Shown here: positions 47,888 through 56,488 of the stretch, one piece after another
Layout: every line of letters begins with the position of its first letter
Numbering within the stretch: the first letter of the stretch is position 1
Virus record (IMG/VR): IMGVR_UViG_3300025141_008848
Coordinates: 62,001 to 126,000 of that record
Strand: one strand, 5' to 3'
Source of the DNA: a virus
DNA length: 64,000 nucleotides
Notes under the pieces: generated by a model
Database searches by the model: none
Told to the model about the DNA's origin: nothing
Seen by the model: only the letters and a program-made list of their open reading frames with translations
Position numbers and translations under genes: made by a program

Positions 47888-49075
47888 ATGGATAATCCAA
47901 AAATACCTCTATTTAAAGTTTTTATGTCAGACGATGCACCTACGGAAGTGGGTAAAGTTTTGATGTCCGGATTTGTCGGGGAAGGGCCTAAAGTCAAAAA
48001 ATTTGAGAAAAAATTAAAAGAATATTTTGATAACCCTAATTTAGTTTCTTTAAATTCTGCTACCTCCGCTTTACACCTCACTCTACATTTATTAAAAAAA
48101 CCCACAAATAGTATTGAAACTTCCTATAGTTATGCACCACAATTAAGTGAATGGCCTGGACTAAAAGATGGTGATGAAGTTTTAACTTGTCCATTGACAT
48201 GCACTGCGACTAATTGGCCAATATTGGCTAATAATTTAAATATAAAATGGGTAGACGTAGACCCGACCACCTGTAACATGTGTCTAGAAGATTTAGAAAA
48301 GCAGATATCAGAAAAAACCAAAGTAATAATGTTGGTACATTGGGGTGGTAACTCTATAGATTTGGATAGGGTGGAAAAAATACAAGAAAAATGCAAAGAT
48401 AAATACGGATTCCGCCCAGCAGTAATCCAAGACGGGGCTCATGGATTCGGGTCCGAATATAAAGGCAAAAAACTAGGAAATACCAAACACGATATTTTTA
48501 CTATATACAGTTTTCAAGCTATAAAACACCTAACCACAGTAGATGGGGGTTGTCTCATTTTACCAGATAACAGATTTTATAAAAGAGCAAAACTATTAAG
48601 GTGGTACGGTATTGATAGAGATGATAATAGGAAAGATTTTAGGTGTGAAAATGATATATCAGAATGGGGGTTTAAATTTCATATGAATGATATTGCAGCA
48701 ACTATAGGGTTATGTAACCTTAAACATATAGAAAATATATTAGAAAAACACAAACAAAATGCTTTATATTATAATAAAGAATTAAAAGGTGTAAAAGGAA
48801 TTGACCTAATAAAGAGTAAAGATGAATGTTCTTATTGGATTTACACCATTAAAGTTAAGAACCAAAGAAGATTTATGGATGTAATGGAGTCAAAAGGTAT
48901 TATGGTAAGTAGAATACATGAACGTAATGATAAACATTCATGTGTGAAAAAATATAAAAGAGACTTACCTAATTTAGATAAATTAGTTAAGGAAATGATT
49001 TGTATCCCAGTGGGTTGGTGGTTAAGTAAAGAAGATAGGGAATATATTGTTAACACCATAAAAGAAATATGTTAA
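47888..49075 (+). CDS. DegT/DnrJ/EryC1-family sugar aminotransferase
   Basis: PLP-dependent enzyme that aminates keto-sugar nucleotides for glycan synthesis. 395 residues, usual for the family. The N-terminus has GEGPKVKKFEKKLKEYF and the substrate loop VSLNSATSALHLTLHLL. AVIQDGAHGFGSEYKGKKLG contains the Asp that holds PLP, and YSFQAIKHLTTVDGG contains the Schiff-base Lys (about residue 213). The product sugar cannot be told from sequence. It overlaps the following glycosyltransferase gene by 7 nt, so the pair may make and attach an amino sugar, to a host surface glycan, phage protein or phage DNA (inference). Confidence 0.9.
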   Translation: MDNPKIPLFKVFMSDDAPTEVGKVLMSGFVGEGPKVKKFEKKLKEYFDNPNLVSLNSATSALHLTLHLLKKPTNSIETSYSYAPQLSEWPGLKDGDEVLTCPLTCTATNWPILANNLNIKWVDVDPTTCNMCLEDLEKQISEKTKVIMLVHWGGNSIDLDRVEKIQEKCKDKYGFRPAVIQDGAHGFGSEYKGKKLGNTKHDIFTIYSFQAIKHLTTVDGGCLILPDNRFYKRAKLLRWYGIDRDDNRKDFRCENDISEWGFKFHMNDIAATIGLCNLKHIENILEKHKQNALYYNKELKGVKGIDLIKSKDECSYWIYTIKVKNQRRFMDVMESKGIMVSRIHERNDKHSCVKKYKRDLPNLDKLVKEMICIPVGWWLSKEDREYIVNTIKEIC

Positions 49076-50100
49076 ATAATAGTATCTCTTGTGTGGTAGT
49101 AACTAATGGACTAAATAATAAGTTTTTAACAGAAAGAACTTTATTTAGTATTATAAAAACTACCGATAATATAGGGTGGGATGTAGAATTAATACTAGTT
49201 GACAATAGTCCAGGACAAAATATTAAAGATATTCTAATAGAAGAAGGATATGCACCCATAGTATGTAAAAGAATAAAAGTTGTAAAATCCACACCAAACC
49301 ACCTACCCAAAGCTTTTAATAATGGTGTTAGAGAAGCAACTAAAAAATATATAGCTATTTTTCATGATGACTGTGAAGTACTCGACAAAGAGTGGATAGA
49401 AAAACTCACCAACGAGTTAAATGACGATGTCTATATGGTGGGACCAGAAACACATACCGACATTGTACCTCATAAGAAGATAAGAAAGAAAATATATTTT
49501 AAAGAAGTACCGGTAGTGTTAGAAAGAGATAAATTTTTAGAAATAGGTGGGTATGATGAAGAGTATTATTGGGGGTTCGAAGACGTGTTATTTTCCGCAA
49601 AAATAATAAATAAAGGAAAATACCTAAAACAAGTTCCTATAAAATATATACATTTTGACGGCATGTCCACCATTCTCCTCCAAAAAAAATTAACTACAAC
49701 ACCAAAAGAGTTTTTAGAAATACAGAATAAATTTGTTAAAATGAAAAGTAAAAAGGAATTTGTTAATTTTAAAGAACAAACAATGGGGTATACAAAGGTT
49801 AAAATTAAATATGTAACACATAATATATTATTATATTTATTCTTAGTAATAGTCAATAAGTCGTTTAGTATAAAGGTACCACTAAATATGGGGGTTAATC
49901 TGGGGTATTTCCAAACCTTCAAATACTGGAAAACCACACCCAAGATACCAACTGAGATTATAATAGGGTTAATGCCAAAAACTAAAAATGATATAAAAGT
50001 TTTCCTAAAAGATATCCAAGAAGAAAAAGGGGGTAACCTCTATAGTAAATTAGAAAAACACAAAGGAGAGTTATTTAAAAACTATTTTAGGGTTATTTAG
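49069..50100 (+). CDS. Family 2-like glycosyltransferase (GT-A fold)
   Basis: 343 residues. The N-terminus has SCVVVTNGLNNK ... VELILVDNSPG, the GT2 nucleotide-sugar-binding pattern. IFHDDCEVLD (about residue 98) supplies the DxD-type metal motif, and GGYDEEYYWGFEDVLFSAKI (about residue 160) is the acceptor-site segment with the conserved E-D. The C-terminal third is basic and less typical. The gene converges on the reverse-strand M23 gene with an 8-nt overlap. It likely uses the sugar made by the preceding aminotransferase. Confidence 0.87.
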   Translation: MLNNSISCVVVTNGLNNKFLTERTLFSIIKTTDNIGWDVELILVDNSPGQNIKDILIEEGYAPIVCKRIKVVKSTPNHLPKAFNNGVREATKKYIAIFHDDCEVLDKEWIEKLTNELNDDVYMVGPETHTDIVPHKKIRKKIYFKEVPVVLERDKFLEIGGYDEEYYWGFEDVLFSAKIINKGKYLKQVPIKYIHFDGMSTILLQKKLTTTPKEFLEIQNKFVKMKSKKEFVNFKEQTMGYTKVKIKYVTHNILLYLFLVIVNKSFSIKVPLNMGVNLGYFQTFKYWKTTPKIPTEIIIGLMPKTKNDIKVFLKDIQEEKGGNLYSKLEKHKGELFKNYFRVI

Positions 50101-50818
50101 CATCGGGGTCACAGAACTCACCAGACCTATTCTCATCTCCTCCAGCCGTAATAGAATACCCATTGGCAATTACTGATATAGGGTTAACTTTTACATCACC
50201 TTTCCATGTTATATAATGTAGATGAGGACCCAGGGAGTTACCACTTAAATTTTCATCTTTTCCACCACCCGAAACACCTATAGGAAAACCCTTGGGCACC
50301 CTCAAACCAATCAAATTGTCATTAACAACCCTTAGATGACAATACCCTACAGCATCACCATTATTACAGTTTATTTTTATAAACCCTCCACAATCACCCA
50401 CTTCTTCTGCGTTAACCACCACACCAGAACAAGCCGCCATTAAAGGTTGGTTACTTTTTAACCCAGTAGTATCTAAATCTACACCTGCATGTAATCTATT
50501 CGTACCTGTCGCTCTCCTAAAACCATAACAACTATTAATGTGTTTCTTGAGTTCACCGACTAGGGGTATGGGATATAAATCTGGGAGATTTACATTACTT
50601 TTCCCGGGAACCAGTTTTAAAACAGCCTGTAACTTCCTACCACTCAGATTAGTCAAAAACTCAAAATCTTTTTCAGTAGGTTTTCTGAGTCTAGAAATTA
50701 ACTCCTGAACTTTATCCCAGCTAACACCTAGTTTCTCTAAAGCAGCTTTTTTAAGTCTATCTTTATAACTTTGTTCCACTAACTCACTGTATTGATTTTC
50801 GGTAATTCTAATTTTCAT
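50093..50818 (-). CDS. M23-family metallopeptidase (putative tail lysin or endolysin)
   Basis: Probable peptidoglycan endopeptidase. 241 residues. The zinc ligands are in RLHAGVDLD (His110 and Asp114) and GPHLHY (His199, His201), with YCHL (His161) as the usual extra His. The N-terminal MKIRITENQYSELVEQ is a short segment seen at the start of assorted phage proteins. No signal peptide. It is one of only two reverse-strand genes. It has its own TATTTAT element (50844-50838 on the minus strand), 19 nt before the ATG, in the correct direction. It may open the wall at infection or at lysis. Confidence 0.88.
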   Translation of the reverse strand: MKIRITENQYSELVEQSYKDRLKKAALEKLGVSWDKVQELISRLRKPTEKDFEFLTNLSGRKLQAVLKLVPGKSNVNLPDLYPIPLVGELKKHINSCYGFRRATGTNRLHAGVDLDTTGLKSNQPLMAACSGVVVNAEEVGDCGGFIKINCNNGDAVGYCHLRVVNDNLIGLRVPKGFPIGVSGGGKDENLSGNSLGPHLHYITWKGDVKVNPISVIANGYSITAGGDENRSGEFCDPDAK

Positions 50819-50837
50819 TTCATATTGATTTATACTA

Positions 50838-50844
50838 ATAAATA
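50838..50844 (-). promoter_or_regulatory. TATTTAT element in the divergent gap, facing the M23 gene
   Basis: On the minus strand the 41-bp gap reads TATATTTATTAGTATAAATC ahead of the M23 ATG. The plus-strand gp46 gene has only an imperfect GATATTTACC 3 nt before its ATG. The element turns with the gene, which supports a directional promoter. Confidence 0.5.
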
Positions 50845-50859
50845 TACGATATTTACCTT

Positions 50860-53187
50860 ATGGAAATAGATAAATTAGAAAACCCATTTATTAAAGTAAC
50901 ATGGGAGGACATACCAGAAAATTTTACTCAGGAAAGGATTAAAAGAGCAAGAAGCTATTTCCAAAATAAGTACAATTCTAAAAATGTAACCGTTTTAACT
51001 AGGGTTATAGATAAAAAATCAGGTAAAGAATTAGATATAGATTTAGATAAAAATGTAATGGACCCAGCATACCAAAGAAATCTAATGTCACAGTTTGTCA
51101 TGGCAAATGATATGGGGGTGGACATAGAACTATTAAAAAGATTGGATGATAAAGTAAACGCAAAAATATCTGATGAAGTAGAGATAGATACTAAATACAA
51201 AAGGGTGTATATTAAAAATATAAAATTTTCTAATTTTATATCTTTTGGTGACTCAAACACACTAGATTTTAAAAAGTTAGGGGGAATCACAGTAATAGAC
51301 TCTAACCCACCCAACTTCGGAGGTAAATCAGTCTTAGCGGTCGACCTAATACTATTCTTATTTTTTAATACTACAACCAAAACAACTAAAGCTTTGGATA
51401 TCTTTAATAGATTTAGAAAAAGTAACGAAGTTTTTGTTCAAGGAGAAATAGAAATAGACGGTTCAGACTATATAATTTTAAGAAAAATTAAAAGAAAAAA
51501 AACTAAAAAGGGGGATTGGTCAGTTAGTACTAGTTTAGAGTTTCTAGAAAGAAAAAAAGACGGGTCATTACAAAATTTTACTGGTGAACAAAGAAGAGAA
51601 ACAGAAAAATTTATAAAAGAGTCCATAGGTACCATGAATGACTTTTTACTTACCGTATTATCTACAGCAGGAAATCTGGAGTCCCTAATAGAATCCAAAC
51701 CAACAGAAAGGGGGAATATACTCAGTAGATTTATTGGCCTTGAAGTTTTAAAAGATAAAGAAACTACTTGTAAAAAAATGTATTCGGAATGGTCCAAAAA
51801 ATTAATATCTAATGTTTACAATATAGAAGAGTTAAAACAGGACATTAAAAAAGAAAAACAAGAAAAAATAACATTGTCTGAAAAAAATATAGACAACCAA
51901 AAAAAATTAAATAAAGTAGAGAGTGAGTTAATACAGAATAATAAAACTAGGGATGAATTAATTGGTAAAAAATTTTTAGATATAGATAGGGAAATACAAA
52001 AAGTTAACCCTCGATTAGTAAAAGAAAGTTTAGATGAAAATAATTTAAATTTATTAAGTTTAGATTTAAAATTAAAAGCCTATGGTGATAAAGAGATTCC
52101 AGAAGAGGTAGACTTAGAGATTTTAAATATTAAAACAAAAGAGAGAGATAAAACACTACATAAAAAAATACAAAATACGACCAACTTAAAAAGTCTAAAT
52201 AAAACTTTAAAAAATTTAATAGAATCAGAAATATGCCCAACCTGTAAACAACCACTAAAAGATGTTGACCACACAACCGAAATAAAATCTTTAAAAAAAG
52301 AAGTAAGTACGTTAAACACCCTAATAAAAAACCAACAAATCAAACTAACCAATCTAAATGAGGATGTGGAAAATATAACCACAAAAAAAATTATTTTTGA
52401 TGACTATGAAAAAGAATTACTAAAAAAAGAAAGAGTTATATTAGAAATAGGTAAAAAAGAATTAGAAATTAATAAAATTAAAGAAAAATTAAAAAAGTGG
52501 GAAAATAATAAAAATAAACTAGAGGAAAATGCAAACCTAGACAAAAAAATACTAACCATTGATTCAAAACTCGACATACTTAAGTCCGACAAAGATACTC
52601 TAATACGAGAAATAGAAGGAAATGTTAATAAAATAAAAAACTCTGAAGATTTAATAGGGGAACATAATATTAAAATAGATAAGATTAAAAAAGAGAATGA
52701 TTTAGAAAAAATTTTTAGAGCTTATTTAACTGTATTTGGTAAAAATGGTATTATAAAAACTATAGTTAAAAGTGTGGTCCCTAAATTAAACAATGAATTA
52801 ATGAGGTTATTATCTGATGTTACTAATTTTATGGTTGAGATAAAAGTAAACGAAAAAAATGAGGTAGAGTTTTGGATGGTAGATAACAATACAAATATTG
52901 AAAAGCTATTATCGAGTGGTAGTGGGTTCGAAAAGACCCTAGCTTCCCTCGCTATCAGGACAGTCCTCACGAAAGTCTCTTGTCTCCCCAGACCAAATGT
53001 GACGGTATTTGATGAAGTATTGGGAAAAGTAAGTAATGAAAATTTAGACCAGGTGGGGGTTTTCTTTAGTAGGGTTAAAGATTATTTTGAAAACGTGTTT
53101 TTAATAACCCACAATCCCTTAGTTAGAGAATGGTCAGATAATATCATAACAATAACTAAAGAAAATAATATTTCTAAGTTAAGATAA
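50860..53187 (+). CDS. Recombination ATPase gp46 (SbcC/Rad50-like)
   Basis: ATPase partner of gp47 in DNA-end resection. 775 residues. Residues 1-110 are a basic extra N-terminal part. The ATPase starts with VYIKNIKFSNFISFGD and Walker A PPNFGGKSVL (about residue 149), where GG replaces the usual G-x-G. Long coiled coils flank the zinc hook ICPTCKQPL (CxxC, about residue 459). The C-terminal half has the signature LSSGSGFEKTLASLAIR (about residue 685), Walker B NVTVFDEVLGKV (about residue 714) and the His switch FLITHN. T4 gp46 is 560 residues; the extra length is N-terminal and coiled coil. Confidence 0.92.
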   Translation: MEIDKLENPFIKVTWEDIPENFTQERIKRARSYFQNKYNSKNVTVLTRVIDKKSGKELDIDLDKNVMDPAYQRNLMSQFVMANDMGVDIELLKRLDDKVNAKISDEVEIDTKYKRVYIKNIKFSNFISFGDSNTLDFKKLGGITVIDSNPPNFGGKSVLAVDLILFLFFNTTTKTTKALDIFNRFRKSNEVFVQGEIEIDGSDYIILRKIKRKKTKKGDWSVSTSLEFLERKKDGSLQNFTGEQRRETEKFIKESIGTMNDFLLTVLSTAGNLESLIESKPTERGNILSRFIGLEVLKDKETTCKKMYSEWSKKLISNVYNIEELKQDIKKEKQEKITLSEKNIDNQKKLNKVESELIQNNKTRDELIGKKFLDIDREIQKVNPRLVKESLDENNLNLLSLDLKLKAYGDKEIPEEVDLEILNIKTKERDKTLHKKIQNTTNLKSLNKTLKNLIESEICPTCKQPLKDVDHTTEIKSLKKEVSTLNTLIKNQQIKLTNLNEDVENITTKKIIFDDYEKELLKKERVILEIGKKELEINKIKEKLKKWENNKNKLEENANLDKKILTIDSKLDILKSDKDTLIREIEGNVNKIKNSEDLIGEHNIKIDKIKKENDLEKIFRAYLTVFGKNGIIKTIVKSVVPKLNNELMRLLSDVTNFMVEIKVNEKNEVEFWMVDNNTNIEKLLSSGSGFEKTLASLAIRTVLTKVSCLPRPNVTVFDEVLGKVSNENLDQVGVFFSRVKDYFENVFLITHNPLVREWSDNIITITKENNISKLR

Positions 53188-53188
53188 A

Positions 53189-53195
53189 TATTTAT
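53189..53195 (+). promoter_or_regulatory. TATTTAT element upstream of the 53201 gene
   Basis: TATTTATATTATATGG: the element ends 5 nt before the ATG, one of the two closest copies. If it is a -10-like box the mRNA would be leaderless. The stop of gp46 is 2 nt upstream. Confidence 0.4.
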
Positions 53196-53200
53196 ATTAT

Positions 53201-53758
53201 ATGGAAGGAAGAATTAGAGAATATCTTTTATTTATGTTTGGTGACTGGAACCGGATAGAAAAAAATGTAGAAGTGGTAAATAATATCAAGGATATTATGG
53301 AAACCATAGTAGTACAGGAGGAGTTTAGTTTTATAACCGGCAAAGACATTATAATAATGTGTATAAAATCAAGAATGACTTTTGAGGAGATAGATGGGAT
53401 AATAAAAGAATTTTTAACACCATTTATTAATACATTATTTTTAATGCCTAAACCTAGAAAGTTATCGTATAGATTAGATGACAATTTAAAAAATCTACTT
53501 TTTGGGAAGACAACCAAAAAACCAAAACCAATAGACCCTAAAGTAGCAGAAACACTATCCAAACAATTAAAAGCTATTATGCTTGCCAAGGTTGAAAAAC
53601 TTAATAAAGAACTTGACAAATCCAAACAAATATCTAAATTTAAAAAAACAACTCTTACACCAATGACTATGGATTCACTTTTGGATAAAATAATAGATGA
53701 AGGCATTGGCAGTCTAACACTACAAGAAACAGAGTTTTTAAATAACCTTAATAAGTAA
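53201..53758 (+). CDS. Hypothetical protein with DUF6576-like C-terminal motif
   Basis: 185 residues. The N-terminal part is an alpha/beta region of unknown type. The last ~25 residues, LLDKIIDEGIGSLTLQETEFLNNL, resemble the 'LdKI...Gi.SLt..E...L' motif found at the ends of Bacteroidota rhomboid proteins (DUF6576), there thought to be a short protein-binding tail. A long open frame also exists on the other strand (53868-53197), but the plus-strand frame has the promoter-like element, a normal start and tight spacing to the next gene. Confidence 0.6.
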   Translation: MEGRIREYLLFMFGDWNRIEKNVEVVNNIKDIMETIVVQEEFSFITGKDIIIMCIKSRMTFEEIDGIIKEFLTPFINTLFLMPKPRKLSYRLDDNLKNLLFGKTTKKPKPIDPKVAETLSKQLKAIMLAKVEKLNKELDKSKQISKFKKTTLTPMTMDSLLDKIIDEGIGSLTLQETEFLNNLNK

Positions 53759-53761
53759 GAT

Positions 53762-54112
53762 ATGAAATTAAATACAGAAAAATACAAATTAACTTTAATG
53801 ACAGAGGACATATGTCCTGATTGTATTGAGTTAAAAAAGAAACTAACGGAATTAAAAATACCTTTCATAAATAAATCAATAACCGCTAATAATGGGGTGG
53901 TGAGTAATACAGATTTCGATAAAGATAAATCCGCAAATAGATGGGAATTTATTGATTTATCTAAAGAATTCCCAACAGAAATTAAATATTCTCCTGTAAT
54001 GGTGATAGAAAATGTGACGGGAGAACAAGAAGTTTTTAGTTTAGAAGGGGAAAATGGTTTTAAAAATACAGATGAAGCAGTAAATATTATAACTGAAAAC
54101 TACTGTATCTAA
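53762..54112 (+). CDS. Glutaredoxin/thioredoxin-like protein
   Basis: 116 residues. The strand YKLTLMTEDICPDCIELKKKL carries the redox motif CPDC (about residues 18-21) at the start of a helix, as in glutaredoxins. YSPVMVIEN supplies the cis-Pro loop (SPV, about residue 79). An insertion of about 20 residues (NGVVSNTDFDKDKSANRW) separates the two halves, making it slightly larger than typical phage glutaredoxins (85-100). It might reduce the B12 reductase or guard cysteines of tail proteins before assembly (inference). Confidence 0.78.
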   Translation: MKLNTEKYKLTLMTEDICPDCIELKKKLTELKIPFINKSITANNGVVSNTDFDKDKSANRWEFIDLSKEFPTEIKYSPVMVIENVTGEQEVFSLEGENGFKNTDEAVNIITENYCI

Positions 54113-54128
54113 AATAACCTCAAAAATC

Positions 54129-54159
54129 TTGGTAGACTCAGATTAATTTTTTATATTTG
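54129..54159 (+). promoter_or_regulatory. Host-type promoter (TTG-N20-TATATTTG) for the sigma factor gene
   Basis: TTG (54129-54131), 20-nt spacer, TATATTTG (54152-54159): a full match to the Bacteroidota consensus TTG-N19/20-TAnnTTTG. It lies in the largest gap of the window (141 bp). Transcription would start near 54165, giving a leader of about 90 nt with a small hairpin, CTGAC (54176-54180), loop AAAAA, GTCAG (54186-54190). Confidence 0.75.
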
Positions 54160-54175
54160 TACTCAGACAATAAAC

Positions 54176-54190
54176 CTGACAAAAAGTCAG
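54176..54190 (+). promoter_or_regulatory. Small hairpin in the sigma-factor leader
   Basis: A 5-bp stem, CTGAC/GTCAG, with an A5 loop about 11 nt after the expected transcription start. Too weak for a terminator and without a T-run; it could stabilise the 5' end of the mRNA. Confidence 0.35.
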
Positions 54191-54253
54191 TTAATAATAC
54201 TGTGGTACACTAATTGTACTATATAAAATAGTAACCAATAAAAAATTAATATA

Positions 54254-55051
54254 ATGAATAAAAATGCGTTTATAGACCAAGCTGAAATATCACATTATCT
54301 AAAAGATGTGAGAAAAAGAAAAGTTCTAACACCAGCAAGAGAAAAAGAACTCGCTAAAATAATCTTAAGTGAAAATCCTACATTAGAAGAAATACAAAAA
54401 GTACATCTAGAATTACTAGAAGGTAATCTTAGGTTTGTAATCAGTGTCGCAAAGGACTACCAAGGACAAGGTCTTTCACTAAGTGATTTAATTGCTGAGG
54501 GAAACTACGGACTTTTAAAAGCGATTAAAAACTTTGACTGGAATAAAGGATTTAGGTTTATTTCTTATGCAGTATGGTGGGTAAAACAATCCATATTACA
54601 AAGTTTAAATGAAAATGCGAGGACTATTCGCCTCCCAGTCAATATCATACAAGAACTTCAGAGAGAAAGGAAAAAAGTAGTGCAAGAAATACAAATATGG
54701 GACACTAAGTTATCCAGACTACCAACCACTATTAATTATGATAGACCCATTAATGAAGAAGGTGACACACTAATTGATATACTGGTCAATGAAGATGCGG
54801 ATAACCCAGAAGATATTTTTGCTGATGAGGTTAACCTAAAAGATGAACTTTACAAGTTAATGTCTAACTTAGATGAAAGAGAAAGAAATATAATTATTGA
54901 CTATTATGGGTTATGTGGTACACCGATGACTTTACAAGAAATAGGTGACGGATTAAACCTAACCAAGGAAAGAGTAAGACAGATTAAAGAAAAGGTATTG
55001 AGAAAGTTAAGAAATGATAGTTACCAACTACTCGAATACCTAAGTGACTAA
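54254..55051 (+). CDS. RpoD-like sigma-70 factor
   Basis: Directs RNA polymerase to promoters. 265 residues, nearly the size of the short Bacteroidota RpoD and far longer than T4 gp55. It contains region 1.2 (LTPAREKELAKIIL), region 2.1-2.4 (NLRFVISVAKDYQGQG, LIAEGNYGLLKAI, FRFISYAVWWVKQSIL), region 3 (RTIRLPVNIIQELQRER), a typical acidic spacer (EDADNPEDIFADE), and region 4.2 with the helix-turn-helix LQEIGDGLNLTKERVRQIKEK. All DNA-binding parts look intact. The gene has a host-type promoter, so it may be made early and later redirect transcription to phage promoters (inference). Confidence 0.95.
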   Translation: MNKNAFIDQAEISHYLKDVRKRKVLTPAREKELAKIILSENPTLEEIQKVHLELLEGNLRFVISVAKDYQGQGLSLSDLIAEGNYGLLKAIKNFDWNKGFRFISYAVWWVKQSILQSLNENARTIRLPVNIIQELQRERKKVVQEIQIWDTKLSRLPTTINYDRPINEEGDTLIDILVNEDADNPEDIFADEVNLKDELYKLMSNLDERERNIIIDYYGLCGTPMTLQEIGDGLNLTKERVRQIKEKVLRKLRNDSYQLLEYLSD

Positions 55052-55058
55052 TATTTAT
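55052..55058 (+). promoter_or_regulatory. TATTTAT element upstream of the 55073 membrane-protein operon
   Basis: TATTTATTAATAAAATAA begins immediately after the sigma-factor stop and ends 14 nt before the next ATG. It could start transcription of the membrane/amidase cluster. Confidence 0.45.
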
Positions 55059-55072
55059 TAATAAAATAATAA

Positions 55073-56488
55073 ATGAAAAAAAGACTATTTCCATTACTAA
55101 TTACACTAGCTGCTCTCTTAGTTTCTGGGTCAGCAGCATTCTATTCGGTATTTGGACTGAGTAAATTATTTGCTGGAGCATCTACACAAGTAATTATAAT
55201 GGCGGGTTCATTAGAATTTGCAAAATTAGTTGTAGCATCTCTTTTATATCAGTATTGGGGTACTATAAATAAAATATTAAAAGGTTATCTGATGATAGCC
55301 TGTTTTGTTTTAATGGTAATTACTAGTGGTGGTATATATGGATTCCTTTCAGGCGCCTATCAATCAACAGCAACTCAATCTGAATTATTAGACAAGTCAT
55401 TAATGATTCTAAATCAAAAACAAGTCAGGTTTCAAGAAACGAAAGAAGATTTAACACTTGAGAAGACTCAAATAAATAAATCAATTTCAGACTTAAGAGT
55501 ATCATTATCTAATCCACAACAAGTATCGTGGTTTGATAAAAATTCTCAAACAGTAATCACATCAACATCTAGTTCAGCAAGAAGAGCATTACAAGCAGAA
55601 TTAAAAACTACAATTGTTGATAGAGATGTTATAAATCTAAAGTTAGAAGCCGTATTAGACTCAATAGGTAAAACAGATGTAGCTTTACTAGAAAAGGAAA
55701 TAGATAATGAAGACCAAAGAGAATTAGGACCACTTAAATATCTAGCTAGTACAACAGGTTGGCCAATGGATAAGGTAGTTAATTATTTCTTACTCTTAAT
55801 TGTATTTGTGTTTGACCCACTAGCAATAGCATTAGTTGTAGCAGCTAATATGGCATTTGCACAGATAAATCCTCAACGTAAGGAAGGGGAATTAGGAGAT
55901 GGAGTATTTAATCCAGATGGCCATTATACAAATCCAGCAATTGGAGATACTACTCCAGGAGCGTTAAAAGAAGAAGAAATAGACGAAGACTATTTTAGTG
56001 AGTTACAGGATTACATACAAGCTACGACAGAAGAACCATTAGACGATTTAACCTACCCACAATTCAGAGAAAAACATTACCCTAAAGTTGAACCTGATAT
56101 AAATACTTATGGAGACGATGAGTGGGCAACACCACAATCTGAGGAGAAGGAAAAAGAAGATGAAAGACGAATGGATATTATTGGGCAGAATGGTAATGAG
56201 GGGTTACATTATGATAATGAAGAATATGAGGGTGATATAGAACGATTAACTGACACTACCCAGACACTAATAGTAGAAAAAAAAGATAATGTACGAGTAA
56301 TTAAAAAAGATACGGACCTCACCGAAGAAGAACTAATAGAATTAAGTAAAGAAGTAGGTAAAAAAGAAACTCAGACAGAAGAACCAATTAATCCAAGTAC
56401 AGAAGAACTTGAAAAATTAGCCAAAATACTTAGTATTAGTAAAAAAGAAGATGATGAAACTAAAAGACTTAGATATAAAGGAAGGTAA
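55073..56488 (+). CDS. Membrane protein with coiled coil and long acidic tail
   Basis: 471 residues. Three N-terminal hydrophobic helices (about residues 7-28, 38-60, 72-98) are followed by a coiled coil (about 105-215), a fourth helix FLLLIVFVFDPLAIALVVAANMAFA (about 240-264) and a Glu/Asp-rich tail of ~200 residues. I do not recognise the family, though multi-helix phage proteins with this 'FDPLAIALVVAANMAF'-type helix occur elsewhere. Role unknown; possible holin-related, superinfection or membrane scaffold function, as it is followed by an amidase-like gene. Confidence 0.65.
   Translation: MKKRLFPLLITLAALLVSGSAAFYSVFGLSKLFAGASTQVIIMAGSLEFAKLVVASLLYQYWGTINKILKGYLMIACFVLMVITSGGIYGFLSGAYQSTATQSELLDKSLMILNQKQVRFQETKEDLTLEKTQINKSISDLRVSLSNPQQVSWFDKNSQTVITSTSSSARRALQAELKTTIVDRDVINLKLEAVLDSIGKTDVALLEKEIDNEDQRELGPLKYLASTTGWPMDKVVNYFLLLIVFVFDPLAIALVVAANMAFAQINPQRKEGELGDGVFNPDGHYTNPAIGDTTPGALKEEEIDEDYFSELQDYIQATTEEPLDDLTYPQFREKHYPKVEPDINTYGDDEWATPQSEEKEKEDERRMDIIGQNGNEGLHYDNEEYEGDIERLTDTTQTLIVEKKDNVRVIKKDTDLTEEELIELSKEVGKKETQTEEPINPSTEELEKLAKILSISKKEDDETKRLRYKGR

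Noticed and set aside
50085-50105. Bidirectional terminator between the converging glycosyltransferase and M23 genes
   Set aside because: The genes overlap by 8 nt, and no stem-loop is visible around the stops.
53197-53868. A 223-codon open frame on the minus strand opposite the 53201 and glutaredoxin-like genes
   Set aside because: It covers two plus-strand genes with good starts, a motif-bearing C-terminus and a CPDC redox site. The reverse product is a Ser/Phe/Leu-rich sequence typical of antisense frames in A/T-rich genomes.
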